Shown here one piece after another: positions 52,874 to 61,928 of a stretch of DNA of 64,000 bases. The DNA is from Gymnodinialimonas sp. 202GB13-11 (GTDB taxonomy: Bacteria > Pseudomonadota > Alphaproteobacteria > Rhodobacterales > Rhodobacteraceae): positions 248,001 to 312,000 of the forward strand of contig NZ_JBFRBH010000001.1 of assembly GCF_040932485.1 (NCBI RefSeq), in the 5' to 3' direction. Made by a program: the position numbers and the translations under genes. The notes beneath the pieces were generated by a model. The model was not told the origin of the DNA and searched no databases. It worked only from the letters and a program-made list of their open reading frames with translations. Position 1 is the stretch's first letter; each line of letters begins with the position of its first letter.

Positions 52874-53923
52874 TTGTCCAAGGAAATCGCAATTGACGCG
52901 CGGGGCGTTTGGAAGGTCTTCGGCGACCGTTCCAAAGAAGCCCTGGCCGCCATTCATGCTGAAGGCCTCGGCAAGGCCGAAGTGCTCAGCAAGTTCGGAT
53001 GCGTGGTTGGCGTGGCTGATGCCAGTTTTGAGATCGAAGAAGGTGAGCTGTTTTGCATCATGGGCCTGTCGGGTTCAGGCAAATCGACCCTCGTGCGCCA
53101 TGTGAACCGTCTCCTTGAACCCACGGCGGGTGAAATCCGCATCGATGGGCGTGACGTCATGGGGCTGAACGACGCGGAACTGCGTGAGTTGCGCAACCAC
53201 AAGGTCGCGATGGTCTTCCAGAATTTCGGACTGATGCCGCACCGCACTGTGCGTGACAACGTAGCCATGCCGCTGGAAATCCGCGGCGCCGGAAAGGCGC
53301 GGCGTTGGGCGGAAGCGGATCGCGTGCTGGACTTGGTCGAGTTGACCGGGTGGGAAGACAAGTACGCCCATGAGCTGTCGGGCGGCATGCAACAGCGGGT
53401 TGGTCTGGCCCGCGCCATCGCCTCCGACCCCGATATTCTGCTGATGGACGAGCCATTTTCGGCCCTCGATCCGCTGATCCGTAAACAGTTGCAGGATCAG
53501 TTCATGGCGCTCTCCAAAGAGCTGAAGAAAACCACGATGTTCATCACCCACGACCTCGACGAGGCGATCCGCATCGGCAATCGCATCGCGATCATGAAGG
53601 ACGGGCGCATCGTGCAGATCGGCACACCGGAGGAGATTATCCTCAACCCCGCCGACGATTATGTCAGCGATTTCGTTGCCGGCATTTCCAAGCTGAACAT
53701 GATTTTCGCGCACTCGGTCATGACGCCCGTGGATCGGTTCCAGTCGGAGCACGGCGATGTGCCGAAAGACGCGAAAGAGGCCGCGCCTGATATGGATCTC
53801 AGCGCACTGATGGATCTGTGCATGGACGGCTCGGGCATCGTGAAGGTCGTGGCCGACGATAAGACGGTCGGCGTTATCAACCGCTCGGGCCTGATCCGGG
53901 CGATCAAGGAAAACCAGGGGTAA
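52874..53923 (+). CDS. proV: Glycine betaine/proline-type ABC transporter, ATP-binding protein
   Basis: This 349-residue ATPase has Walker A GLSGSGKST (64-72), Q-loop VFQNFGLMPHRTV, signature LSGGMQQRVGLARAI and Walker B ILLMDEPFSALDPLIR. The N-terminal KVFGDRSKEALAAIHAEGLGKAEVLSKFG is specific to the ProV/OpuAA type. The C-terminus keeps only part of a CBS region (IVKVVADDKTVGVINRSGLIRAI), shorter than the tandem CBS module of classical ProV that senses ionic strength. Start TTG 52874 has GGGG about 8 bases upstream. Confidence 0.94.
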   Translation: MSKEIAIDARGVWKVFGDRSKEALAAIHAEGLGKAEVLSKFGCVVGVADASFEIEEGELFCIMGLSGSGKSTLVRHVNRLLEPTAGEIRIDGRDVMGLNDAELRELRNHKVAMVFQNFGLMPHRTVRDNVAMPLEIRGAGKARRWAEADRVLDLVELTGWEDKYAHELSGGMQQRVGLARAIASDPDILLMDEPFSALDPLIRKQLQDQFMALSKELKKTTMFITHDLDEAIRIGNRIAIMKDGRIVQIGTPEEIILNPADDYVSDFVAGISKLNMIFAHSVMTPVDRFQSEHGDVPKDAKEAAPDMDLSALMDLCMDGSGIVKVVADDKTVGVINRSGLIRAIKENQG

Positions 53924-53927
53924 GGCC

Positions 53928-55430
53928 ATGAGCACAGAAAACGACATCACCCGCCTTGAGCCGCTGATCAACGAATTCGTTGGGCAGTCGCAACCCTATT
54001 ACCGCCGGGTCTTCGGCAGCATCCTGCAAGCGCCCGGCTACAAATTCACTTTAAACTGGGTGGCGGCCATTCTCGGCCCGATCTGGTTTGGCGCCCGGGG
54101 GCTCTGGAACTGGTTCCTGGGCTTCCTGATCCTTGAAACAGCAGCTTACATCCAGATCGGCATGGGTCTGTTCGGCGATCTGGGCTCGGGCCAGCGCGAG
54201 CGGGCGGAAAGCATTCAGGCCACGCTCGAACTGCGTTATCAGCAGATCGAAGCGGCGGAGAGTTCCGGTAATACCTCAACCGTTGAAAGCCTCAGGAACG
54301 CGGCGGAAGCCCTGGAGGGTGCGCTTGCCGATGCACAGGCCGCGGCAACGGCCGCGGACGCAACGGGGCTGTGGTTCATTGGTGGCGGTCTGGTCGCCCT
54401 TGGCATCGTCAAGTTCATCGAGGCCGCGCTGGCCAACGCGACGCTCGAAAACCAATTTGCGCGCTGGCGTTCCGACCGCTCGCTGGCCTCTGGCTGGTCC
54501 ATGCCGCGTATGGCTTTGGCCGCCGTCATGTTTGTGGCCGCCGTGATCCTGTCGACGATGCAATTTGCGCAACCCACCGCCTTTGTGATGTTGGCCGAGT
54601 TCCCGACCGACGGGAACTGGCGGCTGGCAGTCGGCGACTGGATCCAGGATGGCTTTGATTGGCTCCGCAGGGCAGGGCGCGGCGTCTTCGACACGATCAC
54701 TGCGGGGATGCGCAACCTGCTCGATGCAATCGAGGTGGTGCTTGTGGACACGCCATGGCCGGTTGTGGCCTTCGTGATCCTGATGCTCGCTTACCTGAGT
54801 GCGGGTCCGCGTCTTGCCATCTTCACTGCCGTTGCGTTGGCATATCTGGGCCTGCTGGACTTCTGGGAAAAGGCGATGACCACCGTGGCCCTTCTGGGCG
54901 CGGCTGCGCTGATCTCGATCACGCTTGGTATTCCGTTTGGGATTTATTGCACAAGGCGGCCCCGGGCCTACTCAATCGTTCGGCCGATCCTCGATTTCAT
55001 GCAGTCGATGCCGTCCTTCGTGTATCTGATCCCGGTCGTGGCCTTCATCGGCTCGGGCAAGCCCGCGGGCGTTGTGGCGACGATGATCTTCGGCTCTCCG
55101 CCGGTGATCCGCTTCACGGTTCTGGGCCTGCAACAGGTGCCCGAGACGGTGCGCGAGGCCGCCTTGGCCTTTGGCGCGACGCCCCGCTACCTGCTGTGGC
55201 GAGTCGAGCTGCCGCTGGCGGCCAAGACGATCATGGCTGGGGTAAACCAGACCATTCTGATGTCGCTGGCCATGGTTGTGGTCGCTTCGCTTATCGGCGC
55301 GCAGGGTCTGGGCGAAGACGTGCTAGAGGCGCTGCAATTCGCTGCGGCGGGTCAAGGTTTGCTCGCGGGGCTTGCGATCCTGTTCTGTGCCATGATCCTC
55401 GACCGGATCGTTGCGGGGCGGGGAAAGTAG
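53928..55430 (+). CDS. proW: Glycine betaine/proline-type ABC transporter, permease with long N-terminal extension
   Basis: The protein has 500 residues. The C-terminal ~220 residues are the ProW permease core with LDFMQSMPSFVYLIPVVAFIGSGKPAGVVAT and the ATPase-contact EAA loop (VREAALAFGATPRYLLWRVELP). The N-terminal ~270 residues are unusual: PGYKFTLNWVAAILGPIWFGARGLWNWFLG resembles a DUF2628-type membrane hairpin, followed by a charged coiled-coil stretch (about 80-140) and two more membrane helices. ProW usually has about 280-350 residues. The gene starts 4 bases after the proV stop. Confidence 0.93.
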   Translation: MSTENDITRLEPLINEFVGQSQPYYRRVFGSILQAPGYKFTLNWVAAILGPIWFGARGLWNWFLGFLILETAAYIQIGMGLFGDLGSGQRERAESIQATLELRYQQIEAAESSGNTSTVESLRNAAEALEGALADAQAAATAADATGLWFIGGGLVALGIVKFIEAALANATLENQFARWRSDRSLASGWSMPRMALAAVMFVAAVILSTMQFAQPTAFVMLAEFPTDGNWRLAVGDWIQDGFDWLRRAGRGVFDTITAGMRNLLDAIEVVLVDTPWPVVAFVILMLAYLSAGPRLAIFTAVALAYLGLLDFWEKAMTTVALLGAAALISITLGIPFGIYCTRRPRAYSIVRPILDFMQSMPSFVYLIPVVAFIGSGKPAGVVATMIFGSPPVIRFTVLGLQQVPETVREAALAFGATPRYLLWRVELPLAAKTIMAGVNQTILMSLAMVVVASLIGAQGLGEDVLEALQFAAAGQGLLAGLAILFCAMILDRIVAGRGK

Positions 55431-55728
55431 ACCTTGGGTTAGCTCAACCGGGCTTGAAGGCAACGGAGTGGCCTGAAGCGGAAAAGCGATCCGGTCGCGG
55501 TGCCTTGGGTTGCTTTCTGGCCAAGTAATGAGGTGCATCGGCGCTGATCTCAGTACTGAGGTCGGGCTATTGCGCCGTCGGTGGCGCCCCTCATTCCTTT
55601 AAGAACAGTGGGTCGAGATCATCTTATTGGGCTGCCGTTCGCATCCGAAATCAATTCACTTGACAAGAATTGTAAACGTATACATCGTTTATGTAAACGT
55701 ATTCATTATGACAGAACGGGAGGATGTC
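55431..55728. promoter_or_regulatory. Sugar operon promoter region with two LacI-like operators
   Basis: TGTAAACGTATACA (55671-55684) and TGTAAACGTATTCA (55692-55705) are two LacI-type half-palindromic sites 21 bases apart, about two helical turns. TTGACA at 55660-55665 is a perfect -35. The LacI regulator at 60879 is the likely ligand. CTCAGTACTGAG (55549-55560) is a perfect palindrome of unknown meaning. No gene is supportable here. Confidence 0.6.
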
Positions 55729-57039
55729 ATGCGAGTAAGAACCTTCATTTGTACGTTGTCGGTTGCGACTGCCTTAGGCATGGCCACAGCTTCGGCACAG
55801 ACAGAGATCGTCGTCTGGGTCGGCGGTGAGCCGGGGCAAACCACGGTCTATGACGACCTCGCCAGTGCATTCAACGAAAGCCAGGGCGATGTGAGCGTAA
55901 CGGTCGTCACCAACACCTCTGACGTATTCAATCCCGCCCTGATCCCAGCGCTTTCCGCCGGTGAAGGGCCGGACCTTTTCACATTCGGCACCGGTCCCGG
56001 CCAGCCCGCTGCTTTGATCGCTGGCGGTCTCGTCGCCGATCTGACCGGCGCATATTATGAGCATGATTGGGCCTCGACGATCCCCGAGGGGATTGTGGTG
56101 CAGACTTCAAGCGAAGGCAGCCTGTGGGCGTTCGGCAACGAAGTCGAGACGACCGGCATGTTCTACAATTCTGCGATCTTCGAGGAGAACGGCATCTCCG
56201 TCCCCACCACATGGGCTGAGATGGAAGCTGCCGTCGCGACGCTGATGGAGGCCGGTTACGACACACCCATTGGCCTTGCCGGTGCAGATCGCTGGCCTGC
56301 GTCGCATTGGATGTCGATGATGATGGGCCGCTATGCCGGACCCGAAGGCATCGAAAACGTCCTTTTCGCCGATGGGGAATGGACCGACGCGCCCTTCGTC
56401 GCGGCCATGGCGCGGTTTGAGGAAATGGCCGAGAACGGCTGGTTCGGCCCCACGCCCATCGCCATCGGCTATGGCGAATTGATGGACAGCTTCTGGGCCG
56501 GCGACGTTCCCATGACCTTCACCGGGCCGTGGGTTATCAGCGGCGGGATTGAGGCTGCTGGCGATCGGATCTCCGACTACAGTGTATTTGCGGTGCCGCC
56601 GTTCGAGGATGGCCAGCAGATCCACCCGACGAACTCCATTGGCAGTGGCTGGTACATTCGCGGCAACTCCGAGAATGTCGATGCCGCGGTCGCGTTCCTC
56701 AACTATATGTTCCTGACCCAGGAAGGCCGTGTGGCGCTTCTGAACGCAGGCACGATCCCCGTGGGCCCGCTGGACGCGGCTTTGGCCGAAGCGGATATGC
56801 CAGCACTTGCCGTCGACATCTGGAACACGTCCGATGAATACGCCTCCAACGGCTCCGTCCCGGCGTTCCTCGATACCATTACACCCGCCAGCCTGACCGA
56901 CGTCACCTATGACGGCCTTCAGGCAATCCTTCTGGATGTGATGAGCCCGGAGGAGTTCACCGCTGAGATGCAGGCCGCATGGCAAGTGGCGAAAGACGCG
57001 GGGGAGATCATGCTCCCAGGTGGTTTGAACCCGCAATAA
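55729..57039 (+). CDS. Sugar ABC transporter, extracellular substrate-binding protein
   Basis: This 436-residue family 1 (MalE/UgpB/ThuE-like) binding protein has a signal peptide (about 1-23, ending ASAQ). VVWVGGEPGQTTVYDDLASAFNES at the mature start, AFGNEVETTGMFYNSAIFEENGI, PMTFTGPWVISGG and SIGSGWYIRGNSENVDAAVAFLNYMF are the typical segments. It probably binds a disaccharide or other oligosaccharide. GGGAGGA precedes the ATG. The open frame starts at 55627, but signal peptide and ribosome site fix the start at 55729. A stem-loop follows before the first permease gene. Confidence 0.93.
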   Translation: MRVRTFICTLSVATALGMATASAQTEIVVWVGGEPGQTTVYDDLASAFNESQGDVSVTVVTNTSDVFNPALIPALSAGEGPDLFTFGTGPGQPAALIAGGLVADLTGAYYEHDWASTIPEGIVVQTSSEGSLWAFGNEVETTGMFYNSAIFEENGISVPTTWAEMEAAVATLMEAGYDTPIGLAGADRWPASHWMSMMMGRYAGPEGIENVLFADGEWTDAPFVAAMARFEEMAENGWFGPTPIAIGYGELMDSFWAGDVPMTFTGPWVISGGIEAAGDRISDYSVFAVPPFEDGQQIHPTNSIGSGWYIRGNSENVDAAVAFLNYMFLTQEGRVALLNAGTIPVGPLDAALAEADMPALAVDIWNTSDEYASNGSVPAFLDTITPASLTDVTYDGLQAILLDVMSPEEFTAEMQAAWQVAKDAGEIMLPGGLNPQ

Positions 57040-57066
57040 GGGCCCGCCTCTCCCGGTCCCGCTGGT

Positions 57067-57094
57067 TCCGCCCGTGTCGATTGGCCCGGGCGGA
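57067..57094 (+). terminator. Stem-loop between binding-protein and permease genes
   Basis: TCCGCCCG (57067-57074) pairs perfectly with CGGGCGGA (57087-57094), 12-base loop, no T-tract. Its place after the binding-protein gene matches the stem-loop at 52810-52837 in the neighbouring operon. Confidence 0.55.
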
Positions 57095-57126
57095 GCTGCT
57101 CTCCTCTTTCCCAGAAGGCGTGCCAG

Positions 57127-58011
57127 ATGTTTGATCCTGACAACCCATGGATGAAGCGGCTGAACCCGGTCCTCTTCCTGTTTCCGGCAATGGCGATCTA
57201 CCTGGTTTTCGCCATCTACCCGACAATCTCGGTGGTCGAATATTCTTTCACCGATTGGGACGGCATCCAGCCTGAGCGAAACTTCGTTGGGTTCGAGAAC
57301 TACCAACGCCTGTGGGGGGATCGCATCTTCTGGCAGGCCTTCCGCAACACGATGGTCTGGTCCGGCGTCATCATCGTTCTGAACGTGGGCCTCGGCCTCG
57401 TTCTGGCCGCGATGCTCGCGCGGGTCTGGAAAGCGCGGCTTTTGATCCAGACGCTGATCGTGCTGCCTGTCGTGATCTCACCCATGGCCGTGGCCACGAT
57501 CTGGCGGTGGATGTATCAGCCCACGGGCGTCATCAACCAGATGTTGGAACAGGTGGGCCTCGGTGGCCTTGCGACCCCGTGGTTGGGTGATCCGAACGTC
57601 GTCCTATACGCGCTGGCCGTCGCGCATTCCTGGTCGACAATCGGTCTGTCGGTCATCATCTTTCTTGCCGGTCTGCAGGCGGTGGACGAAGACCTCTACG
57701 AGGCCGCCAAGATCGACGGCGCGAACCCGTTGCAATCCTTCCGCTATGTCACGCTTCCGGCCTTGCGTCCGGTGACGGCGGTGGTCTTCATCCTGACCCT
57801 CACCCAATCCTTCAAGGTCTTCGACATCGTCTGGGCCACAACCCAAGGCGGGCCGATCCGGTTTTCCGAGATCCTGTCGACTTACATGTACAAGCGCGGC
57901 GCGTTGGAAAATGACTATGGCTACGGCGCCGCCATCGGCGTGTCCCTGCTGGTGATCGTCAGCCTCGCCACCGCGATCTACATGAAAATCCAGACGCGGG
58001 AGGACAGCTGA
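57127..58011 (+). CDS. Sugar ABC transporter permease (MalF/UgpA type)
   Basis: This 294-residue inner-membrane permease has six helices. NPVLFLFPAMAIYLVFAIYPTISVVEYSFTDWDG at the N-terminus is typical of MalF/UgpA-like subunits, and the EAA loop YEAAKIDGANPLQSFRYVTLPALRPVT contacts the ATPase. It is the second gene of the sugar import operon, and its stop overlaps the next start by one base (TGATG). Confidence 0.95.
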   Translation: MFDPDNPWMKRLNPVLFLFPAMAIYLVFAIYPTISVVEYSFTDWDGIQPERNFVGFENYQRLWGDRIFWQAFRNTMVWSGVIIVLNVGLGLVLAAMLARVWKARLLIQTLIVLPVVISPMAVATIWRWMYQPTGVINQMLEQVGLGGLATPWLGDPNVVLYALAVAHSWSTIGLSVIIFLAGLQAVDEDLYEAAKIDGANPLQSFRYVTLPALRPVTAVVFILTLTQSFKVFDIVWATTQGGPIRFSEILSTYMYKRGALENDYGYGAAIGVSLLVIVSLATAIYMKIQTREDS

Positions 58012-58823
58012 TGTTGGGCCGCTACCTTCTGATCTTTGTCCTCGGCATCATTGGCATCCTGATGGCAGCGCCTCTGGTGCTAACGCTATTCACCTCGCTC
58101 AAGCCCACGACCGAGCTGGTGAATCCCGCATGGTATCCGCCGCTGGACATCACCTTTGAGCATTACATCCGCGTGTGGACCGAAGGCGGGTTCAGCCGCT
58201 ATTTCCTCAACACCCTGCTGATCTCGGTCGTCGATGCAGTCATCATGATCATCGTGGCCTCGCTTTCGGCCTATGCGCTGGTGTTCATGAAATTCCCGGG
58301 CAAGGCGCTGGTGCAATTGGTCTTCCTCATCGGCCTCATGATCCCGGTCACGGCGATCATCCTGCCGCTGTTTCAAGTGGTGCGAAGTGTCGGCCTAGTG
58401 AACACGCATCTGGGCGTGATCTTCGCCGACCTTGCACTGGCCGTGTCGATCTTCGTCTTCATGTTCCAGTCCTACTTCGTCGGCATCCCCAAGGCCCTGC
58501 ATGAGGCCGCACGGATAGACGGCGCGACGGAGTTTCAAATCTACCGCCGCGTGGTCATGCCCATCGCGACGCCTGCCGTGCTGACAACCGCGCTGCTGGA
58601 ATTTCTGTGGAGCTGGAACGACTTGCTGCTGCGCCTTTTGCTGCTGACGGAGGAACCAATGCGCACCCTTTCCGTCGGCCTACTCAACTTCCAAGGCGTC
58701 ATGACGCGTGACGTCACCGGACTGTCCAGCGGCACGATCATCATGGCGGTCCCGGTAATTATCCTCTTCCTCTCCTTCCAGCGCCATTTCGTGCGCGGCA
58801 TGACGCAAGGGGCGGTGAAATGA
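58011..58823 (+). CDS. Sugar ABC transporter permease (MalG/UgpE type)
   Basis: This 270-residue permease is of the carbohydrate CUT1 class. Six helices, LFTSLKPTTELVNPAWYPP after helix 1, and the EAA loop LHEAARIDGATEFQIYRRVVMPIATPAV are diagnostic. It pairs with the product of 57127-58011. The start shares a base with the upstream stop, and its own stop overlaps the dehydrogenase start by 4 bases (ATGA). Confidence 0.95.
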   Translation: MLGRYLLIFVLGIIGILMAAPLVLTLFTSLKPTTELVNPAWYPPLDITFEHYIRVWTEGGFSRYFLNTLLISVVDAVIMIIVASLSAYALVFMKFPGKALVQLVFLIGLMIPVTAIILPLFQVVRSVGLVNTHLGVIFADLALAVSIFVFMFQSYFVGIPKALHEAARIDGATEFQIYRRVVMPIATPAVLTTALLEFLWSWNDLLLRLLLLTEEPMRTLSVGLLNFQGVMTRDVTGLSSGTIIMAVPVIILFLSFQRHFVRGMTQGAVK

Positions 58824-59854
58824 GCAACGCCAAGCCCATTCTGGTTATGGATCAGCACTTCCGTCAGGTGGAGGAGTTGTTCCGCCCGTCCACCTTTGAT
58901 GCTTTGCAGGAGACATGTGATGTCGTCGGCGCGAAGAACTGGCCCATGCCGCGTGACGCTTTCTTGGAGGCGTTGCCGGAGGCCGACTATGTGGTCGCCG
59001 CGCAGCCGCAAATGGATCGCGCCGAATTGGACCAAGCCCCGAACCTGAAGGCTGTCATCGAGGTCTCTGGCACGTTCCAGATGGGCCTTGACTATGAGGC
59101 CTGCTTTGAACGCGGGATTGAGGTTCTGTCCTGCTCCCCTGGCTTCCAATTCTCTGTCGCGGAGATGGCGCTTGGCCTGATGTTGGCGGGCGCACGTGGC
59201 ATCGTGGAGGAGCATGAGAGGTTCCGAAACGGGTCCGAGCGGTGGCTGGATGATCGCATCGGCTCGGATTTCACCCTGTTCCAGCAGACTATCGGTTTTG
59301 TCGGTTACGGGGCGATTGCCCGCGAAATCACCCGTCTTCTCGCGCCCTTCTCGCCCAACATCGTCGCCTATGATCCGTGGCTTGCGGCCAGCGGCCAGAC
59401 CATCCCCGGCGTGAGGTTCGCCGAATTGGATGAGGTCGTCCAGACTTGCCGCACTGTCGTCGTGGCCGCCATGCCAACGGAAGAGAATTACCACCTGATC
59501 TCCGCCAAACACATCGCCTCGATGCAGGAAGGCGCACTTTTGCTGATCGTCAGCCGCGCGCATCTGGTGGACTTCGACGCTGCCGTCGCCGCTGCCGAGG
59601 CCGGAAAAATCCGCGTCGCCAGTGACGTCTTCCCGACTGAGCCGGTCCCCAAACGCGCCGCCTTCCGCACCTCCGACAACGTGATCTGGTCGCCACACCG
59701 CGCTGCAGCCGTCGAAGGTGGCCGCCACCCCATCGGTGACATGATCGTCGACGACATTGCCGCCATCCAAGACGGTCGGCCTGAGCGGCGGCTTTTGCCC
59801 GCCTCCCCCGACACCGTCCGCAAAATCATCCGCGCGCCTTTGGCCGCAAGTTAG
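58820..59854 (+). CDS. D-isomer-specific 2-hydroxyacid dehydrogenase
   Basis: This 344-residue NAD-dependent dehydrogenase of the D-2-hydroxyacid (phosphoglycerate/glyoxylate-type) family has its Rossmann loop GFVGYGAIARE (159-169). The catalytic triad is present: Arg246 in VSRAHLVD, Glu274 in FPTEPVP and His293 in SPHRAA. It would interconvert a D-2-hydroxy acid and a 2-keto acid. The gene is embedded inside a sugar ABC operon between the permease and ATPase genes with an ATGA overlap, where ThuB-like Gfo/Idh/MocA dehydrogenases might be expected, so the imported compound may be or give a hydroxy acid. Confidence 0.92.
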   Translation: MSNAKPILVMDQHFRQVEELFRPSTFDALQETCDVVGAKNWPMPRDAFLEALPEADYVVAAQPQMDRAELDQAPNLKAVIEVSGTFQMGLDYEACFERGIEVLSCSPGFQFSVAEMALGLMLAGARGIVEEHERFRNGSERWLDDRIGSDFTLFQQTIGFVGYGAIAREITRLLAPFSPNIVAYDPWLAASGQTIPGVRFAELDEVVQTCRTVVVAAMPTEENYHLISAKHIASMQEGALLLIVSRAHLVDFDAAVAAAEAGKIRVASDVFPTEPVPKRAAFRTSDNVIWSPHRAAAVEGGRHPIGDMIVDDIAAIQDGRPERRLLPASPDTVRKIIRAPLAAS

Positions 59855-59869
59855 AAAGAGGTCGCCCAC

Positions 59870-60874
59870 ATGGCCAATCTTGAACTGATTAACCTGCGCA
59901 AAGCTTACGGCGATGTGGAGGTTCTGCATGACATCAACCTGTCCATCGCGGATGGCGAATTCATCGTCTTTGTCGGCCCCTCAGGCTGCGGTAAGTCCAC
60001 GCTCTTACGGATGATCGCAGGGCTGGAAGAGATCACCGGCGGTGACCTGATGATCGGCGACACGCGCGCCAATGATCTGTCACCTAAGAAGCGTAACATC
60101 GCGATGGTGTTCCAATCCTACGCGCTTTACCCGCAGATGACAGTGGCCGAGAACATGGCGTTCTCGCTGACGCTGGAAAAACGACCCAAGGCCGAAATCG
60201 CGGAAAAGGTGAACGCCGCCGCCGAAGCGCTGAAGCTAGAGGCATTGCTGGACCGCAAGCCCGGGCAGCTTTCAGGCGGTCAACGCCAGCGCGTCGCCAT
60301 CGGCCGCTCCATCGTCCGCAACCCGCAGGTCTTCCTGCTGGATGAGCCGCTTTCAAACCTCGACGCCGCCCTGCGATCCGAGACGCGGGTGGAGATCAGC
60401 GAATTGCACCAGCGCATGGCCACCACGATGATCTACGTCACCCACGATCAGGTGGAGGCGATGACCATGGCCGACCGCATCGTCGTGCTGAATGGCGGCT
60501 ATATCGAACAAGTTGGCAGCCCAATGGACCTCTACAACAACCCAGCCTCGGAATTCGTCGCGGGCTTCATCGGCTCGCCCAAAATGAACTTTATCAAGGG
60601 CCCGATTGCGCAGGCTGCGGGCGCCACAACCCTTGGCGTGCGGCCTGAACACTTCGAATTGGGCGAAGGCGAAGGCGCGTTGCAGGGCACCGTGACGCTT
60701 GTAGAGCGCTTGGGCCACGACACGATCCTATATGTCCGCGTCCCCGATATCGGCGTTTTGACCATCAGCCTCAGCGGCCAGCACACGCAGCAAGTGGGCG
60801 AGCGTGTTTCCCTTCGCCCGAACCCGCAATTTATGCATAAGTTTGACGCTGAAGGACGCCCGATTTCAGGATAA
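59870..60874 (+). CDS. Sugar ABC transporter ATP-binding protein (MsmX/UgpC type)
   Basis: This 334-residue ATPase has Walker [10 protein letters not shown] (36-44), Q-loop [13 protein letters not shown], signature [13 protein letters not shown] and Walker [17 protein letters not shown]. The C-terminal TOBE/MalK regulatory region includes [10 protein letters not shown] and TLGVRPEHF. It energises the two permeases upstream. 15 bases separate it from the dehydrogenase gene, and the LacI gene follows after 4 bases. Confidence 0.96.
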   Translation: MANLELINLRKAYGDVEVLHDINLSIADGEFIVFVGPSGCGKSTLLRMIAGLEEITGGDLMIGDTRANDLSPKKRNIAMVFQSYALYPQMTVAENMAFSLTLEKRPKAEIAEKVNAAAEALKLEALLDRKPGQLSGGQRQRVAIGRSIVRNPQVFLLDEPLSNLDAALRSETRVEISELHQRMATTMIYVTHDQVEAMTMADRIVVLNGGYIEQVGSPMDLYNNPASEFVAGFIGSPKMNFIKGPIAQAAGATTLGVRPEHFELGEGEGALQGTVTLVERLGHDTILYVRVPDIGVLTISLSGQHTQQVGERVSLRPNPQFMHKFDAEGRPISG

Positions 60875-60878
60875 CGCC

Positions 60879-61916
60879 ATGAGCGACCAACCCACCCAGA
60901 AAAAGCGCCCAACGGTCAAGGACGTCGCCCGGGAAGCGGGACTTTCCATTGCCACTGTCTCGCGTGCGCTGTCACGTCCCGAGACGGTCAAGAAGGACAC
61001 GCGCGCGCATGTCTATGAGGTCGTCAAACGGATCGGTTACCGCGCCAACAAGGCCGCCTCCGATCTGCGGCGCGGGCACTCCAAGACGCTTTTGGTGCTG
61101 GTCTCCGATATCACGAACGCCTTCTTCGCCGAGTTCTTCAAGGGCATCGAAGAGGAGGCCCGGTCCCGCGGATACGTGCTGCTCATCGGGGACACCTCCG
61201 AAGATGCTGAGAGTGAACGCGTCTTCTCGGACATGCTGTTGATGAATCAGGCGGGCGGTCTGATCCTGAACACCTACGGCTTTCCAAGTGACCTTTATCC
61301 TCCGGACGGTGGGAACGTCTATTCCGGTCCGCCCATCGTGTCCTGTTCGGGCCGACGTGAGTTTGATTTGCCCACAGTGCAAATCGACGATGTCTCCGGC
61401 GGGCGCCAAGTGGGCGAGCACCTGATCAACCTCGGCCATCGCAACATGATCCAGCTTTGTGGCCCGTTGCAGATCTACGGCTTTGAACGGCGGTTTTTTG
61501 GGTTCTGCCAAGCACTGAAGGCGGCGGGCATCCCGTTGCAAAACGACCGCAACTTTGTGGGGGAGATGTCTACGGATTTCGGCATCAGAGTTGCGGCCCA
61601 AATCGCTGAAATGGAAGACCGTCCGACGGCGATTTTCGTTCACAACGACGAAACGGCAATTGGGCTTCTACACGGCCTGTCAAAGGCAGGCATCCGCGTG
61701 CCGGAGGATATCTCGGTCGTGGGCTATGACGACATGCCCTATTCCGCTGTCTTCAATCCGGGCCTGACCACCGTGCACTTGCCGCGTCGCAAATGGGGCC
61801 AGATGGCCTGTGCCAAGCTCATCGAATTGCTCGAAGGCGAAGACCCGGACGCCGACAAACGCCGAGTCATCACGCCTGAACTGATCGCCCGCGCCAGCAG
61901 CCGAGCCTTGATCTGA
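60879..61916 (+). CDS. LacI family transcriptional regulator
   Basis: This 345-residue repressor has an HTH at about 13-32 (VKDVAREAGLSIATVSRALS) with hinge ANKAASDLRRGHSKTLLVLVSD, and an effector domain with GLILNTYGF, PTVQIDD and DISVVGYDDMPYSAVFNPGLTTV. It resembles ThuR-type sugar repressors. It is encoded inside the operon it likely controls, through the paired sites at 55671-55705. ATG 60879 is 4 bases past the ATPase stop. Confidence 0.95.
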   Translation: MSDQPTQKKRPTVKDVAREAGLSIATVSRALSRPETVKKDTRAHVYEVVKRIGYRANKAASDLRRGHSKTLLVLVSDITNAFFAEFFKGIEEEARSRGYVLLIGDTSEDAESERVFSDMLLMNQAGGLILNTYGFPSDLYPPDGGNVYSGPPIVSCSGRREFDLPTVQIDDVSGGRQVGEHLINLGHRNMIQLCGPLQIYGFERRFFGFCQALKAAGIPLQNDRNFVGEMSTDFGIRVAAQIAEMEDRPTAIFVHNDETAIGLLHGLSKAGIRVPEDISVVGYDDMPYSAVFNPGLTTVHLPRRKWGQMACAKLIELLEGEDPDADKRRVITPELIARASSRALI

Positions 61917-61928
61917 GGAACCTGGGAA

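Noticed and set aside
55549-55560. Perfect palindrome CTCAGTACTGAG
   Set aside because: Only 12 bases, far from a promoter element, and likely by chance; kept only as a note in the intergenic entry.
58541-59929. A 462-codon frame antisense to the hydroxyacid dehydrogenase
   Set aside because: Shadow frame without start context; the sense protein has an intact Arg-Glu-His triad.
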